DNA from: Acidimicrobiia bacterium
GTDB lineage: Bacteria > Actinomycetota > Acidimicrobiia > Acidimicrobiales > Ilumatobacteraceae
Direction of reading: 5' to 3'
DNA length: 7,468 nucleotides
NCBI GenBank assembly: GCA_010030605.1
Contig: RHCK01000078.1
Location: 1 to 7,468 of the forward strand
Shown here piece by piece: positions 1-6,107 of the stretch. The position numbers and the translations under genes are program-made. The notes under the pieces were generated by a model that worked only from the letters and a program-made list of their open reading frames with translations, made no database searches and had not been told where the DNA came from. Within the stretch, counting starts at the first letter, position 1; the number at the start of each line of letters is the position of its first letter.

Positions 1-39
1 CAGGAACGGGGGTTCCAGCGCCGTGCGGCCACGGCCGCC
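1..39 (-). terminator. GC-rich hairpin after ino1, possible terminator
   Basis: Directly after the ino1 stop codon on the minus strand is a perfect 6-bp stem, GCCGTG (20-25) with CACGGC (30-35), loop CGGC. A second small stem, GGAAC/GTTCC with a GGGG loop (3-16), follows. Neither is trailed by a U-tract, so this is at best the U-poor type of terminator often proposed for high-GC bacteria. It may only be GC-rich coincidence. Confidence 0.3.
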
Positions 40-1368
40 TCACATCTCTTCGTAGTACTCGCGGCCGAGATGAGTGATGACGTCCTCGCCCATCATCCAG
101 CGCAGCGTGTTCTTCAACTTGGTGAGCTGAATGAACAGGTCGTGCTCGGGGTACAGGCCGGGTGCCACTTGCGGGCTCTTGTAATAGAAGCTCAACCATT
201 CCTGGATGCCACCCATGCCGGCGCGCGCGGCGAGGTCGCTGAACAGGATCAGGTCGAGAGCCAAAGGCGCGGCCAGGATCGAGTCACGGCACAGGAAGTT
301 CACCTTGATCTGCATGGGGTAACCGAGCCAACCGGTGATGTCGATGTTGTCCCAGCCCTCTTTGGCGTCGCCGCGGGGCGGGTAGTAGTTGATCGACACC
401 TTGTGGAACACGTTGCCGTACAACTCGGGGTACTTCGAGGGCTGCAAGATGTCCTCGAGCACGCCCAACTTCGACTCTTCCTTCGTCTTGAAGTTCTCGG
501 GGGCATCGAGAACTTCGCCGTCACGGTTGCCGAGAATGTTGGTGCTGTACCAACCGGACAGTCCGAGCATGCGGGCCTTCAACATGGGGGCCAGCACGGT
601 CTTCATGAGGGTCTGTCCGGTCTTGAAGTCCTTGCCGCTGATGGCGATGTTGCGATCGGTGGCCAACTGGCGCAACACCGGAGCGTCGACGGCCAGGTTC
701 GGTGCACCGTTGGCGAACGGGACACCTTCCAGCAACGCGGCGTAGGCGTAAAGCTGAGCGGGGGAGATGGTTTCATCGTTGGCGTCGATGGCCTTCTCGA
801 AGGACTCCAGATCCATGTGGGCGCGACCGGGCTCGATGAAGATCTCGGTGCTCGCACACCAGATCATGACCAGGCGGTCGCACTTCTTCTCTTCCTTGAA
901 GCGGTTGATGTCCTCGCGAATGGCGTTCAACATGGCTCGCTTGCTGGTGGTGGGCTTCACGTGCTCACCGTCGAGGTTGCGGGCGTACTTGCGCTCGAAC
1001 GCCGCTTGCATGGGGCGCACCTCGCGCAGGGCCTCGCTGATGGACTCGATGTGCTTGCCGCTCTCGAGCACACCGGCACGACTGGCCGACACGTAGGCGT
1101 CGTCGGGGAACACGTCCCATGCGCCCCACACGATGTCGTCGAGGGTTGCCAACGGCACGAAATCCTTGATGAGCGGCGTGCGGTCCTCGGTGCGCTTGCC
1201 CAATCGGATGGTTCCCATCTGCGTGAGCGATCCGATGGGGGAGCCGAGACCCCGCTTGGTCAGCTCGACGCCGGCGATCAGGGTGGAGGCGACGGCTCCG
1301 AGGCCGACGGTGAGCACTCCGAGGCGGCCCGTGGCCGGCGCGACAGTGGGTGACGGGGGTGTGGTCAT
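40..1368 (-). CDS. ino1: myo-inositol-1-phosphate (inositol-3-phosphate) synthase, long form
   Basis: Cytosolic NAD-dependent isomerase converting glucose 6-phosphate to 1L-myo-inositol 1-phosphate, the committed step of inositol synthesis. The 442-residue product has the N-terminal Rossmann motif VGLGAVAST (21-29). It then shows the family's catalytic segments in order: GKDFKTGQT (245-253), NILGNRDG (277-284), KTKEESK (294-300) and DSILAAPLALDL (362-373), which line up with the yeast Ino1 segments around its active-site lysines. From memory, the well-known mycobacterial Ino1 is about 370 residues. This protein is longer and carries the yeast/Bacteroidetes-style NRDG and KTKEESK segments. The ATG start is supported by a TAGCCT -10 box 6 nt upstream, which predicts a leaderless mRNA. 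It is transcribed divergently from folD. In actinobacteria the product feeds phosphatidylinositol, mannosides or mycothiol-type thiols; which applies here cannot be told. Confidence 0.95.
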   Translation of the reverse strand: MTTPPSPTVAPATGRLGVLTVGLGAVASTLIAGVELTKRGLGSPIGSLTQMGTIRLGKRTEDRTPLIKDFVPLATLDDIVWGAWDVFPDDAYVSASRAGVLESGKHIESISEALREVRPMQAAFERKYARNLDGEHVKPTTSKRAMLNAIREDINRFKEEKKCDRLVMIWCASTEIFIEPGRAHMDLESFEKAIDANDETISPAQLYAYAALLEGVPFANGAPNLAVDAPVLRQLATDRNIAISGKDFKTGQTLMKTVLAPMLKARMLGLSGWYSTNILGNRDGEVLDAPENFKTKEESKLGVLEDILQPSKYPELYGNVFHKVSINYYPPRGDAKEGWDNIDITGWLGYPMQIKVNFLCRDSILAAPLALDLILFSDLAARAGMGGIQEWLSFYYKSPQVAPGLYPEHDLFIQLTKLKNTLRWMMGEDVITHLGREYYEEM

Positions 1369-1374
1369 GGGATC

Positions 1375-1380
1375 AGGCTA
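1375..1380 (-). promoter_or_regulatory. ino1 -10 box, leaderless promoter
   Basis: TAGCCT on the minus strand fits the actinobacterial TANNNT -10 pattern. Its last T lies 7 nt from the A of the ino1 ATG, so transcription should begin at or next to the start codon. No Shine-Dalgarno fits in the gap. No good -35 is visible: the hexamer 17 nt upstream reads TGCTAC and overlaps the folD -10. Confidence 0.6.
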
Positions 1381-1398
1381 GGCGGACGGAGGTCGCCG

Positions 1399-1404
1399 TA
1401 GCAT
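1399..1404 (+). promoter_or_regulatory. folD -10 box, leaderless promoter
   Basis: TAGCAT fits TANNNT, and its last T is 8 nt before the GTG start of folD, predicting a leaderless transcript. A GGAGGT at 1388-1393 is 18 nt from the GTG, too far to serve as its Shine-Dalgarno. The expected -35 position (1376-1381, GGCTAG) overlaps the ino1 -10. Confidence 0.6.
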
Positions 1405-1411
1405 CACCACC

Positions 1412-2320
1412 GTGACGAACGAGCCCACGTCGAGCGCCTCCAACGGGGGGATTCGCACCCCCGGCGGGGCGATTCTGATGGACGGCAATCGCCTGCGCGA
1501 CGAAATCGTGGCCGAATTGGCGGCCACCATCACGGCCGCGGGTTCACCGCCCGTGTGTCTGGCCACCGTGCTGGTGGGCGACGACGGTCCGAGCCAGCGA
1601 TACGTCCGCAACAAGCACGTGCAGGCAGCCAAGGCCGGGATGCTGAGTCGCAACGAAGTGTTGCCGGCCGATGCCGGACAGTCGCGGGTGGAAGAGGTGG
1701 TGGCCGCCTTGGCCGCCGATCCGAGCGTGCACGGCATCTTGGTGCAGAGTCCGCTGCCCACGGGCTACGACGAAGAGGCCGTGTTGACATTGATCCCGGC
1801 CGACAAGGACGTCGATGGTCTGACGAGTGAATCGATGGGGCGCTTGGTGCGTGGTCTGCCCGGGTTGGTGGGCTGCACGCCGTTGGGTGTCATGCGCTTG
1901 CTCGAAAGGTACGGCGTTGCGACATCGGGACGGCGTGCCGTGGTGGTGGGACGTTCCATGTTGGTCGGATTGCCGTTGTCGTTGCTGCTCGCCCGCAAAG
2001 GTGTGGACGCCACGGTGACCATTGCCCACAGCCGCACGAACGACCTCGAAGGATTGTGTCGCGAGGCCGACATCGTTGTGGGTGCGGTGGGTCAGGCCGG
2101 ACTGATCACGGCCGCTCACGTGAAGCCGGGCGCGACGGTCATCGACGTGGGTATCTCGCGCACCGAGGCGGGCATCGTGGGCGACGTCGACTTCGACGCC
2201 GTTCAAGCGGTGGCTGGCCACATCACGCCCATGCCCGGCGGCACCGGCCCCATGACCATCGCCTGCCTGTTGGAGAACACCCTCACCGCGGCCCGCTTGC
2301 AGGGGGCCTTCCCGTCCTGA
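1412..2320 (+). CDS. folD: bifunctional 5,10-methylene-THF dehydrogenase / methenyl-THF cyclohydrolase
   Basis: Cytosolic enzyme interconverting 5,10-methylene-, 5,10-methenyl- and 10-formyl-tetrahydrofolate, normally with NADP(H). The 302-residue product shows the family signatures in order: VGDDGPSQRYVRNK (55-68) with the catalytic Tyr64 and Lys68, GILVQSPLP (108-116), PADKDVDGL (129-137), GCTPLGV (154-160), the dinucleotide-binding VVVGRSMLVGLP (177-188), AHSRT (205-209), and PGGTGPMT (275-282; the family usually has PGGVGPMT). The GTG start is chosen because the next in-frame ATG (1478) falls inside the first conserved strand (AILMDG), and because TAGCAT is correctly spaced for a leaderless start at 1412. 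About 20 low-complexity Ser/Thr/Gly/Pro residues precede the conserved fold. Small hairpins but no strong U-tract terminator separate it from the ilv leader. It supplies one-carbon units for purines, formyl-Met and methionine. Confidence 0.96.
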   Translation: MTNEPTSSASNGGIRTPGGAILMDGNRLRDEIVAELAATITAAGSPPVCLATVLVGDDGPSQRYVRNKHVQAAKAGMLSRNEVLPADAGQSRVEEVVAALAADPSVHGILVQSPLPTGYDEEAVLTLIPADKDVDGLTSESMGRLVRGLPGLVGCTPLGVMRLLERYGVATSGRRAVVVGRSMLVGLPLSLLLARKGVDATVTIAHSRTNDLEGLCREADIVVGAVGQAGLITAAHVKPGATVIDVGISRTEAGIVGDVDFDAVQAVAGHITPMPGGTGPMTIACLLENTLTAARLQGAFPS

Positions 2321-2337
2321 CCGGCCCCGTCCTGGCT

Positions 2338-2369
2338 GGCTCGACCGAGCCCGAGTCACGGAATCGGGC
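2338..2369 (+). terminator. overlapping hairpins after folD
   Basis: Two stems share bases and so exclude each other: GGCTC (2338-2342) with GAGCC (2347-2351), loop GACC; and GCCCGA (2349-2354) with TCGGGC (2364-2369), loop of 9 nt. The following sequence has scattered Ts (GTGTTGGGTTGTG) but no real U-tract. This is a possible weak folD terminator lying just ahead of the proposed ilv promoter. Confidence 0.35.
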
Positions 2370-2379
2370 CCGTGTTGGG

Positions 2380-2408
2380 TTGTGAACGTTGGTTCGGGCT
2401 GGCACACT
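2380..2408 (+). promoter_or_regulatory. candidate promoter of the ilvBNC leader
   Basis: TTGTGA (2380-2385) and CACACT (2403-2408) are spaced by exactly 17 nt. CACACT departs from TANNNT only at the first base. The implied start is about 2415-2417, at or next to the ATG of the leader peptide, so the leader peptide would be translated from a leaderless or nearly leaderless mRNA. No AGGAGG-like site precedes that ATG. Confidence 0.45.
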
Positions 2409-2416
2409 GGCGGGCG

Positions 2417-2482
2417 ATGAACGCGAACCGCATCTCCGAGACCTCGGTCCTGTCGCTCGCGCTCGTCGTAGTAATCCTCTGA
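2417..2482 (+). CDS. ilv leader peptide (attenuation peptide)
   Basis: A 21-codon ORF, ATG to TGA, running MNANRISETS then VLSLALVVVIL. Of its last 11 residues, nine are Val, Leu or Ile, the three end products of the pathway encoded downstream, and the run Leu-Val-Val-Val-Ile-Leu ends at the stop. It is followed at once by a perfect hairpin and a rho-independent terminator before ilvB. This is the classical arrangement of a leader peptide whose translation senses charged tRNA for branched-chain amino acids, as described for ilvB leaders of Corynebacterium and Streptomyces. The gene is too short for ordinary gene finders. The peptide probably has no function of its own. Confidence 0.85.
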   Translation: MNANRISETSVLSLALVVVIL

Positions 2483-2506
2483 CGCGTTCGTATCCTCGAA
2501 CGCGTC
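2481..2506 (+). promoter_or_regulatory. ilv leader hairpin overlapping the leader stop codon
   Basis: GACGCGTTCG (2481-2490) pairs perfectly with CGAACGCGTC (2497-2506), loop TATCCT. The 5' arm includes the last two bases of the leader peptide stop codon, so a ribosome finishing or stalled on the Val/Ile/Leu codons would cover or uncover it. It is the probable pause or segment-2:3 hairpin of the attenuator. How it excludes the terminator 2 nt downstream is not evident by eye. Confidence 0.75.
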
Positions 2507-2508
2507 GC

Positions 2509-2543
2509 ACGGCCTCCCAACTTTGGGGGGCTGTTTCGTTTTC
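2509..2543 (+). terminator. rho-independent terminator of the ilv attenuator
   Basis: Stem ACGGCCTCCCA (2509-2519) with TGGGGGGCTGT (2524-2534), loop ACTT: 11 pairs including two G-U. It is followed by the T-rich stretch TTCGTTTTC. This is the only convincing U-tracted terminator in the window. It sits between the leader peptide and ilvB, about 78 nt before the ilvB start, so it should decide how many transcripts reach ilvBNC. Confidence 0.8.
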
Positions 2544-2582
2544 GGGGTTCGACACCGTCGGAAGTACCAGCCAGATCCACGT

Positions 2583-2598
2583 CCGACCGCCAGGTCGG
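2583..2598 (+). promoter_or_regulatory. hairpin upstream of ilvB ribosome-binding site
   Basis: CCGACC (2583-2588) pairs with GGTCGG (2593-2598), loop GCCA. It lies 5 nt before the ATG of the mini-ORF and 12 nt before the AGGA of ilvB. It could shape translation initiation; its role is unknown. Confidence 0.4.
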
Positions 2599-2603
2599 CA
2601 CAC

Positions 2604-2624
2604 ATGACACAGGAACCGACATGA
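2604..2624 (+). CDS. mini-ORF of 6 codons overlapping the ilvB start
   Basis: ATG ACA CAG GAA CCG ACA TGA encodes MTQEPT. Its stop overlaps the ilvB ATG in an ATGA, the usual layout for translational coupling, and its first three codons (MTQ) are the same as those of ilvB because of an 11-nt direct repeat (2602-2612 and 2619-2629). It contains the ilvB Shine-Dalgarno (AGGA at 2611-2614). Its own ribosome-binding site is weak. It may be translated, or may be only a duplication trace. Confidence 0.3.
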   Translation: MTQEPT

Positions 2625-4375
2625 CACAGAAGATCACCGGTGCGCAGGCTCTGATCAGGGCTCTGGAGCTGGAGAACGTCGACACCATCTTCGGGTTGCC
2701 GGGCGGATGCATCCTGCCCGCCTACGACCCGTTGCTCGACAGCCCGATTCGTCACATCCTCGTGCGTCACGAGCAGGGGGCCGGTCACATGGCCGAGGGC
2801 TACGCGCACGTCACGGGTCGTCCCGGCGTCGCGATGGTCACCTCCGGTCCGGCGGCCACCAACATGGTTACCCCGTTGTGTGACGCGTACATGGACTCCA
2901 TTCCCATGGTCTGCATCACGGGTCAGGTGCCCACCACCGCCATCGGAACCGATGCGTTCCAGGAATGCGACACCGTTGGCATCACGCGCAGCGTCACCAA
3001 GCACAACGAACTCATCATGTCGGCCGACGACGTTCCGTTGATGGTGCGCCAAGCGTTCCACATCGCCACCACCGGTCGTCCGGGTCCGGTTCTTCTCGAT
3101 CTCCCCAAGGACGTTCTGCAGAACTCCATGACGTGGCATTGGCCGTCCGATGAGGAAGTGCTCGACAGCCTCCCCGGATACAAGCCCGTCAGCAAGGGTC
3201 ACCCGCGCATGATCAAGGAAGCGGCGCGCATGATCCTGGACGCCAAGCAACCGATCATCTACGCCGGTGGCGGAATCCTGAAGGCCCGCGCCGCCGATGC
3301 GCTGCGCGAGTTGGCCGAACTCATCGACACTCCGGTCGTCACCACGTTGATGGCCCGCGGTGCGTTCCCCGACGATCATCCGCTGTGCTTGGGCATGCCC
3401 GGAATGCACGGCAACGCCACCGCGATCACGGCGATGCAGAAGAGCGATCTGCTCATCACCTTGGGTGCGCGTTTCGACGACCGCATCACGGGCAAGGTCG
3501 CCACGTTCGCGCCCGACGCCAAGATCATTCACGTCGACATCGATCCGGCCGAACAAGGCAAGGTGCGTCGTCCCGACGTTCCGATCGTGGGCGATTGCCG
3601 ACTCGTCATCGAGGAAATCATCAAGGCCATCAAGGACTTGCTGAACGGTGGCGACAAGCAGCAGGACATTTCGGCGTGGAAGAGCCGTGTCAGCGGTTGG
3701 CGCGAGCAGTTCCCGCTGTACTACCCGTCGAACGAGCCGGGAGAAGCGCTGAAGCCGCAGTACTGCCTCGAGCAGCTGCGCGATGGTGCGCCCGAAGGAA
3801 CCATCTTGTGCTCGGGCGTCGGCCAGCACCAGATGTGGTCGTCGCAATATTGGAAGTTCAACGAGCCGTACACCTGGGTCAACTCGGGCGGACTCGGCAC
3901 GATGGGCTTCTCGGTCCCCGCGGCCATCGGCGCCAAGGTCGGTCGTCCCGATCGCACCGTGTGGGCAGTCGACGGAGACGGTTGCTTCCAGATGACCGCG
4001 CAAGAGTTGGTCACGGCCAGCGTCGAGCGCATCCCCATCAAGGTGGCCATCCTCAACAACTCGTACCTCGGCATGGTTCGTCAATGGCAGGAGATGTTCT
4101 ACGAAGAGCGCTACAGCGAGGTGTACCTCTCGCCCGAACTTCCCGACTTCGTGAAGTGGGCCGAATCGATGGGTTGCATCGGCATTCGCGTCGAGAGCCC
4201 CGAAGAGGTTCAGCCGGCCATCGAGAAGGCCAACAGCATCGACGACCGTTCGGTCGTGGTCGAGTTCCGCGTGGACGCCGGCGAGAAGGTGTTCCCGATG
4301 GTCCCGGCCGGATTCAGCAACGACGACGTTCTGTTGCACCCCGACCAGAACAACCGACGGGAGTTCCTGCGATGA
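2621..4375 (+). CDS. ilvB: acetolactate synthase (AHAS), large catalytic subunit
   Basis: TPP-, Mg- and FAD-dependent cytosolic enzyme condensing two pyruvates to 2-acetolactate, or pyruvate plus 2-oxobutyrate to 2-aceto-2-hydroxybutyrate: the first shared step of Val/Leu and Ile synthesis. The 584-residue product has the N-terminal TPP domain with catalytic Glu51 in RHEQGAGHMAEGYAH, GQVPTTAIGTDAFQE (101-115), the central FAD region with LGARFDDR (281-288), and the C-terminal TPP/metal motif GDG (452-454) through NN (479-480), followed by MVRQWQ (485-490). Residue 30 is Cys in PGGC where PGGA is usual, and GPAATN (76-81) replaces the usual GPGATN. The start is supported by AGGA 6 nt upstream. 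It overlaps ilvN by 4 nt and lies behind the leader attenuator. Length is normal for the family and the reading frame is intact. Confidence 0.97.
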   Translation: MTQKITGAQALIRALELENVDTIFGLPGGCILPAYDPLLDSPIRHILVRHEQGAGHMAEGYAHVTGRPGVAMVTSGPAATNMVTPLCDAYMDSIPMVCITGQVPTTAIGTDAFQECDTVGITRSVTKHNELIMSADDVPLMVRQAFHIATTGRPGPVLLDLPKDVLQNSMTWHWPSDEEVLDSLPGYKPVSKGHPRMIKEAARMILDAKQPIIYAGGGILKARAADALRELAELIDTPVVTTLMARGAFPDDHPLCLGMPGMHGNATAITAMQKSDLLITLGARFDDRITGKVATFAPDAKIIHVDIDPAEQGKVRRPDVPIVGDCRLVIEEIIKAIKDLLNGGDKQQDISAWKSRVSGWREQFPLYYPSNEPGEALKPQYCLEQLRDGAPEGTILCSGVGQHQMWSSQYWKFNEPYTWVNSGGLGTMGFSVPAAIGAKVGRPDRTVWAVDGDGCFQMTAQELVTASVERIPIKVAILNNSYLGMVRQWQEMFYEERYSEVYLSPELPDFVKWAESMGCIGIRVESPEEVQPAIEKANSIDDRSVVVEFRVDAGEKVFPMVPAGFSNDDVLLHPDQNNRREFLR

Positions 4376-4923
4376 GCACCAATCCGTACGTCATGAATCA
4401 GCCGGCTCACCACATCTTGTCGGTGCTCGTGCAGAACCGTCCCGGCGTGTTGGCGCGCGTGGCGGGTCTGTTCGCGCGACGCGGCTACAACATCTTCAGC
4501 TTGGCGGTCGCTCCCACCGAGGACCCCATGCTCAGCCGCATCACCATCGTCGTCGACGTGGAATCGGCTCCGCTGGAACAGATCGTGAAGCAACTGTTCA
4601 AGTTGGTCGACGTGGTCAAGATCAGCGAACTGGATCCCCGCCGGTCGGTGGAGCGCGAGCTGCTCATGGCCACCGTTCGGGTGCCGGCCGAGGACCGCGG
4701 GCAGGTCGTGGAACTCACGAACATCTTCGAGGGCAAGATTTTGGCCGTCGGAGTCGAGGCCATCACGGTGTCTTTGGAGGGAAGTCCCGACAAACTTGAC
4801 GACTTCGAGGAACTTCTTCGCGGCTACGGCATCGTGGAACTCCAGCGGACGGGTCGCGTGGCCCTTCCGAAGCTCGATAAAGAGGCGCGCCTCAAGGCCG
4901 TCAAACACGGAAAGGCAAGTTGA
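4372..4923 (+). CDS. ilvN: acetolactate synthase, small regulatory subunit
   Basis: Regulatory subunit that binds IlvB, raises its activity and confers feedback inhibition by valine or related amino acids. The 183-residue product begins with an ACT domain (about 13-90) containing SVLVQNRPGVLARVAGLF and RRGYNIFSLAV, the usual effector-site segments, and continues with the C-terminal domain of the IlvN/IlvH family (about 95-165: RELLMATVRV, ILAVGVEAITVSLEG, GIVELQRTGRVAL). The start ATG overlaps the ilvB stop (ATGA) and is preceded by GGGAG 8 nt upstream inside ilvB, so translation is probably coupled. An upstream in-frame extension is open but lies within ilvB and lacks family similarity. The protein ends in a basic tail, KAVKHGKAS. 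It is of the two-domain type. Confidence 0.96.
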   Translation: MSTNPYVMNQPAHHILSVLVQNRPGVLARVAGLFARRGYNIFSLAVAPTEDPMLSRITIVVDVESAPLEQIVKQLFKLVDVVKISELDPRRSVERELLMATVRVPAEDRGQVVELTNIFEGKILAVGVEAITVSLEGSPDKLDDFEELLRGYGIVELQRTGRVALPKLDKEARLKAVKHGKAS

Positions 4924-5955
<1,032 letters not shown>

Positions 5956-5977
5956 CCCCACCCACAAACGATCCCGA

Positions 5978-6023
5978 TCTGGGTCGCGAAGCTGCCGGTT
6001 TCCGGCAATCTGGCGTACCCAGA
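5978..6023 (+). other. extended hairpin after ilvC
   Basis: TCTGGGT (5978-5984) pairs with ACCCAGA (6017-6023). The stem continues as CGC/GCG after a bulged T, then a 5x5 internal loop, then TGCCGG (5993-5998) with CCGGCA (6002-6007) and a TTT loop. The result is a 46-nt rod with about 16 pairs. No U-tract follows. It could be the processed or stabilised 3' end of the ilvBNC mRNA or a U-less terminator. Confidence 0.45.
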
Positions 6024-6036
6024 ACGGGGCAGATTC

Positions 6037-6066
6037 CTAATTCCGACTTGTTGAGTCGGGAATTAG
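6037..6066. repeat. inverted repeat over the metY -35, candidate operator
   Basis: CTAATTCCGACT (6037-6048) is the complement of AGTCGGGAATTAG (6054-6066) except for one extra G, with 5 nt between. The repeat covers the proposed -35 and much of the spacer of the metY promoter. GTCGG recurs at 6066-6070, giving three CCGAC/GTCGG half-sites (6043, 6055, 6066). This suits a dimeric repressor site; the protein is unknown. It could also fold in RNA. Confidence 0.5.
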
Positions 6067-6076
6067 TCGGTAGCGT
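6048..6076 (+). promoter_or_regulatory. candidate metY promoter
   Basis: TTGTTG (6048-6053) and TAGCGT (6071-6076) are separated by 17 nt. The -10 has the same TAGCNT form as those of ino1 and folD. The implied start is about 6083-6084, giving a 5' leader of roughly 24 nt that still contains the Shine-Dalgarno at 6094-6099. Confidence 0.5.
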
Positions 6077-6104
6077 GCCCTCCTGTTCCAAACAGGAGGG
6101 CACG
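6074..6104 (+). promoter_or_regulatory. perfect hairpin containing the metY Shine-Dalgarno
   Basis: CGTGCCCTCCTGTT (6074-6087) is the exact complement of AACAGGAGGGCACG (6091-6104), with only CCA between. The 3' arm holds AGGAGG (6094-6099), 8 nt before the metY ATG, and the 5' arm supplies a matching CCTCCT. In any RNA that contains both arms the ribosome-binding site would be fully paired. The arms also overlap the -10 and the predicted transcription start, so a DNA operator is an alternative reading. Confidence 0.75.
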
Positions 6105-6107
6105 TTC

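Noticed and set aside
70..1353. Long open frame on the plus strand opposite ino1
   Set aside because: It is a shadow of ino1 produced by GC-biased codon use. It has low-complexity His/Val/Gly-rich composition and no family motif, and the minus-strand protein is clearly conserved.
1388..1393. GGAGGT as Shine-Dalgarno of folD
   Set aside because: It lies 18 nt before the GTG, too far for normal initiation, and upstream of the predicted transcription start.
1478..2320. Alternative ATG start for folD
   Set aside because: It would begin inside the conserved first strand (AILMDG), whereas the GTG at 1412 has a correctly spaced -10 box.
2572..2583. CAGATCCACGTC shared by the ilvB leader and the metY coding start (6138-6149)
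   Set aside because: A 12-nt match between two places in 7.5 kb is expected by chance about once or twice, and in metY it simply encodes QIHV.
1544..4339. Very long minus-strand open frame across folD and ilvB
   Set aside because: It runs antisense to two well-supported genes and the ilv attenuator. The translation is rich in Arg/His/Gly/Asp without recognisable domains, as expected of a high-GC shadow frame.
6074..6104. Hairpin as a rho-independent terminator of ilvC
   Set aside because: The stem is strong, but TTCATG and the metY coding region follow rather than a U-tract, and the 3' arm is used as the ribosome-binding site.
5956..6107. SAM, cobalamin or T-box riboswitch before metY
   Set aside because: I see none of the conserved cores of these classes. 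The region holds simple inverted repeats and a promoter, and the predicted mRNA leader is too short.
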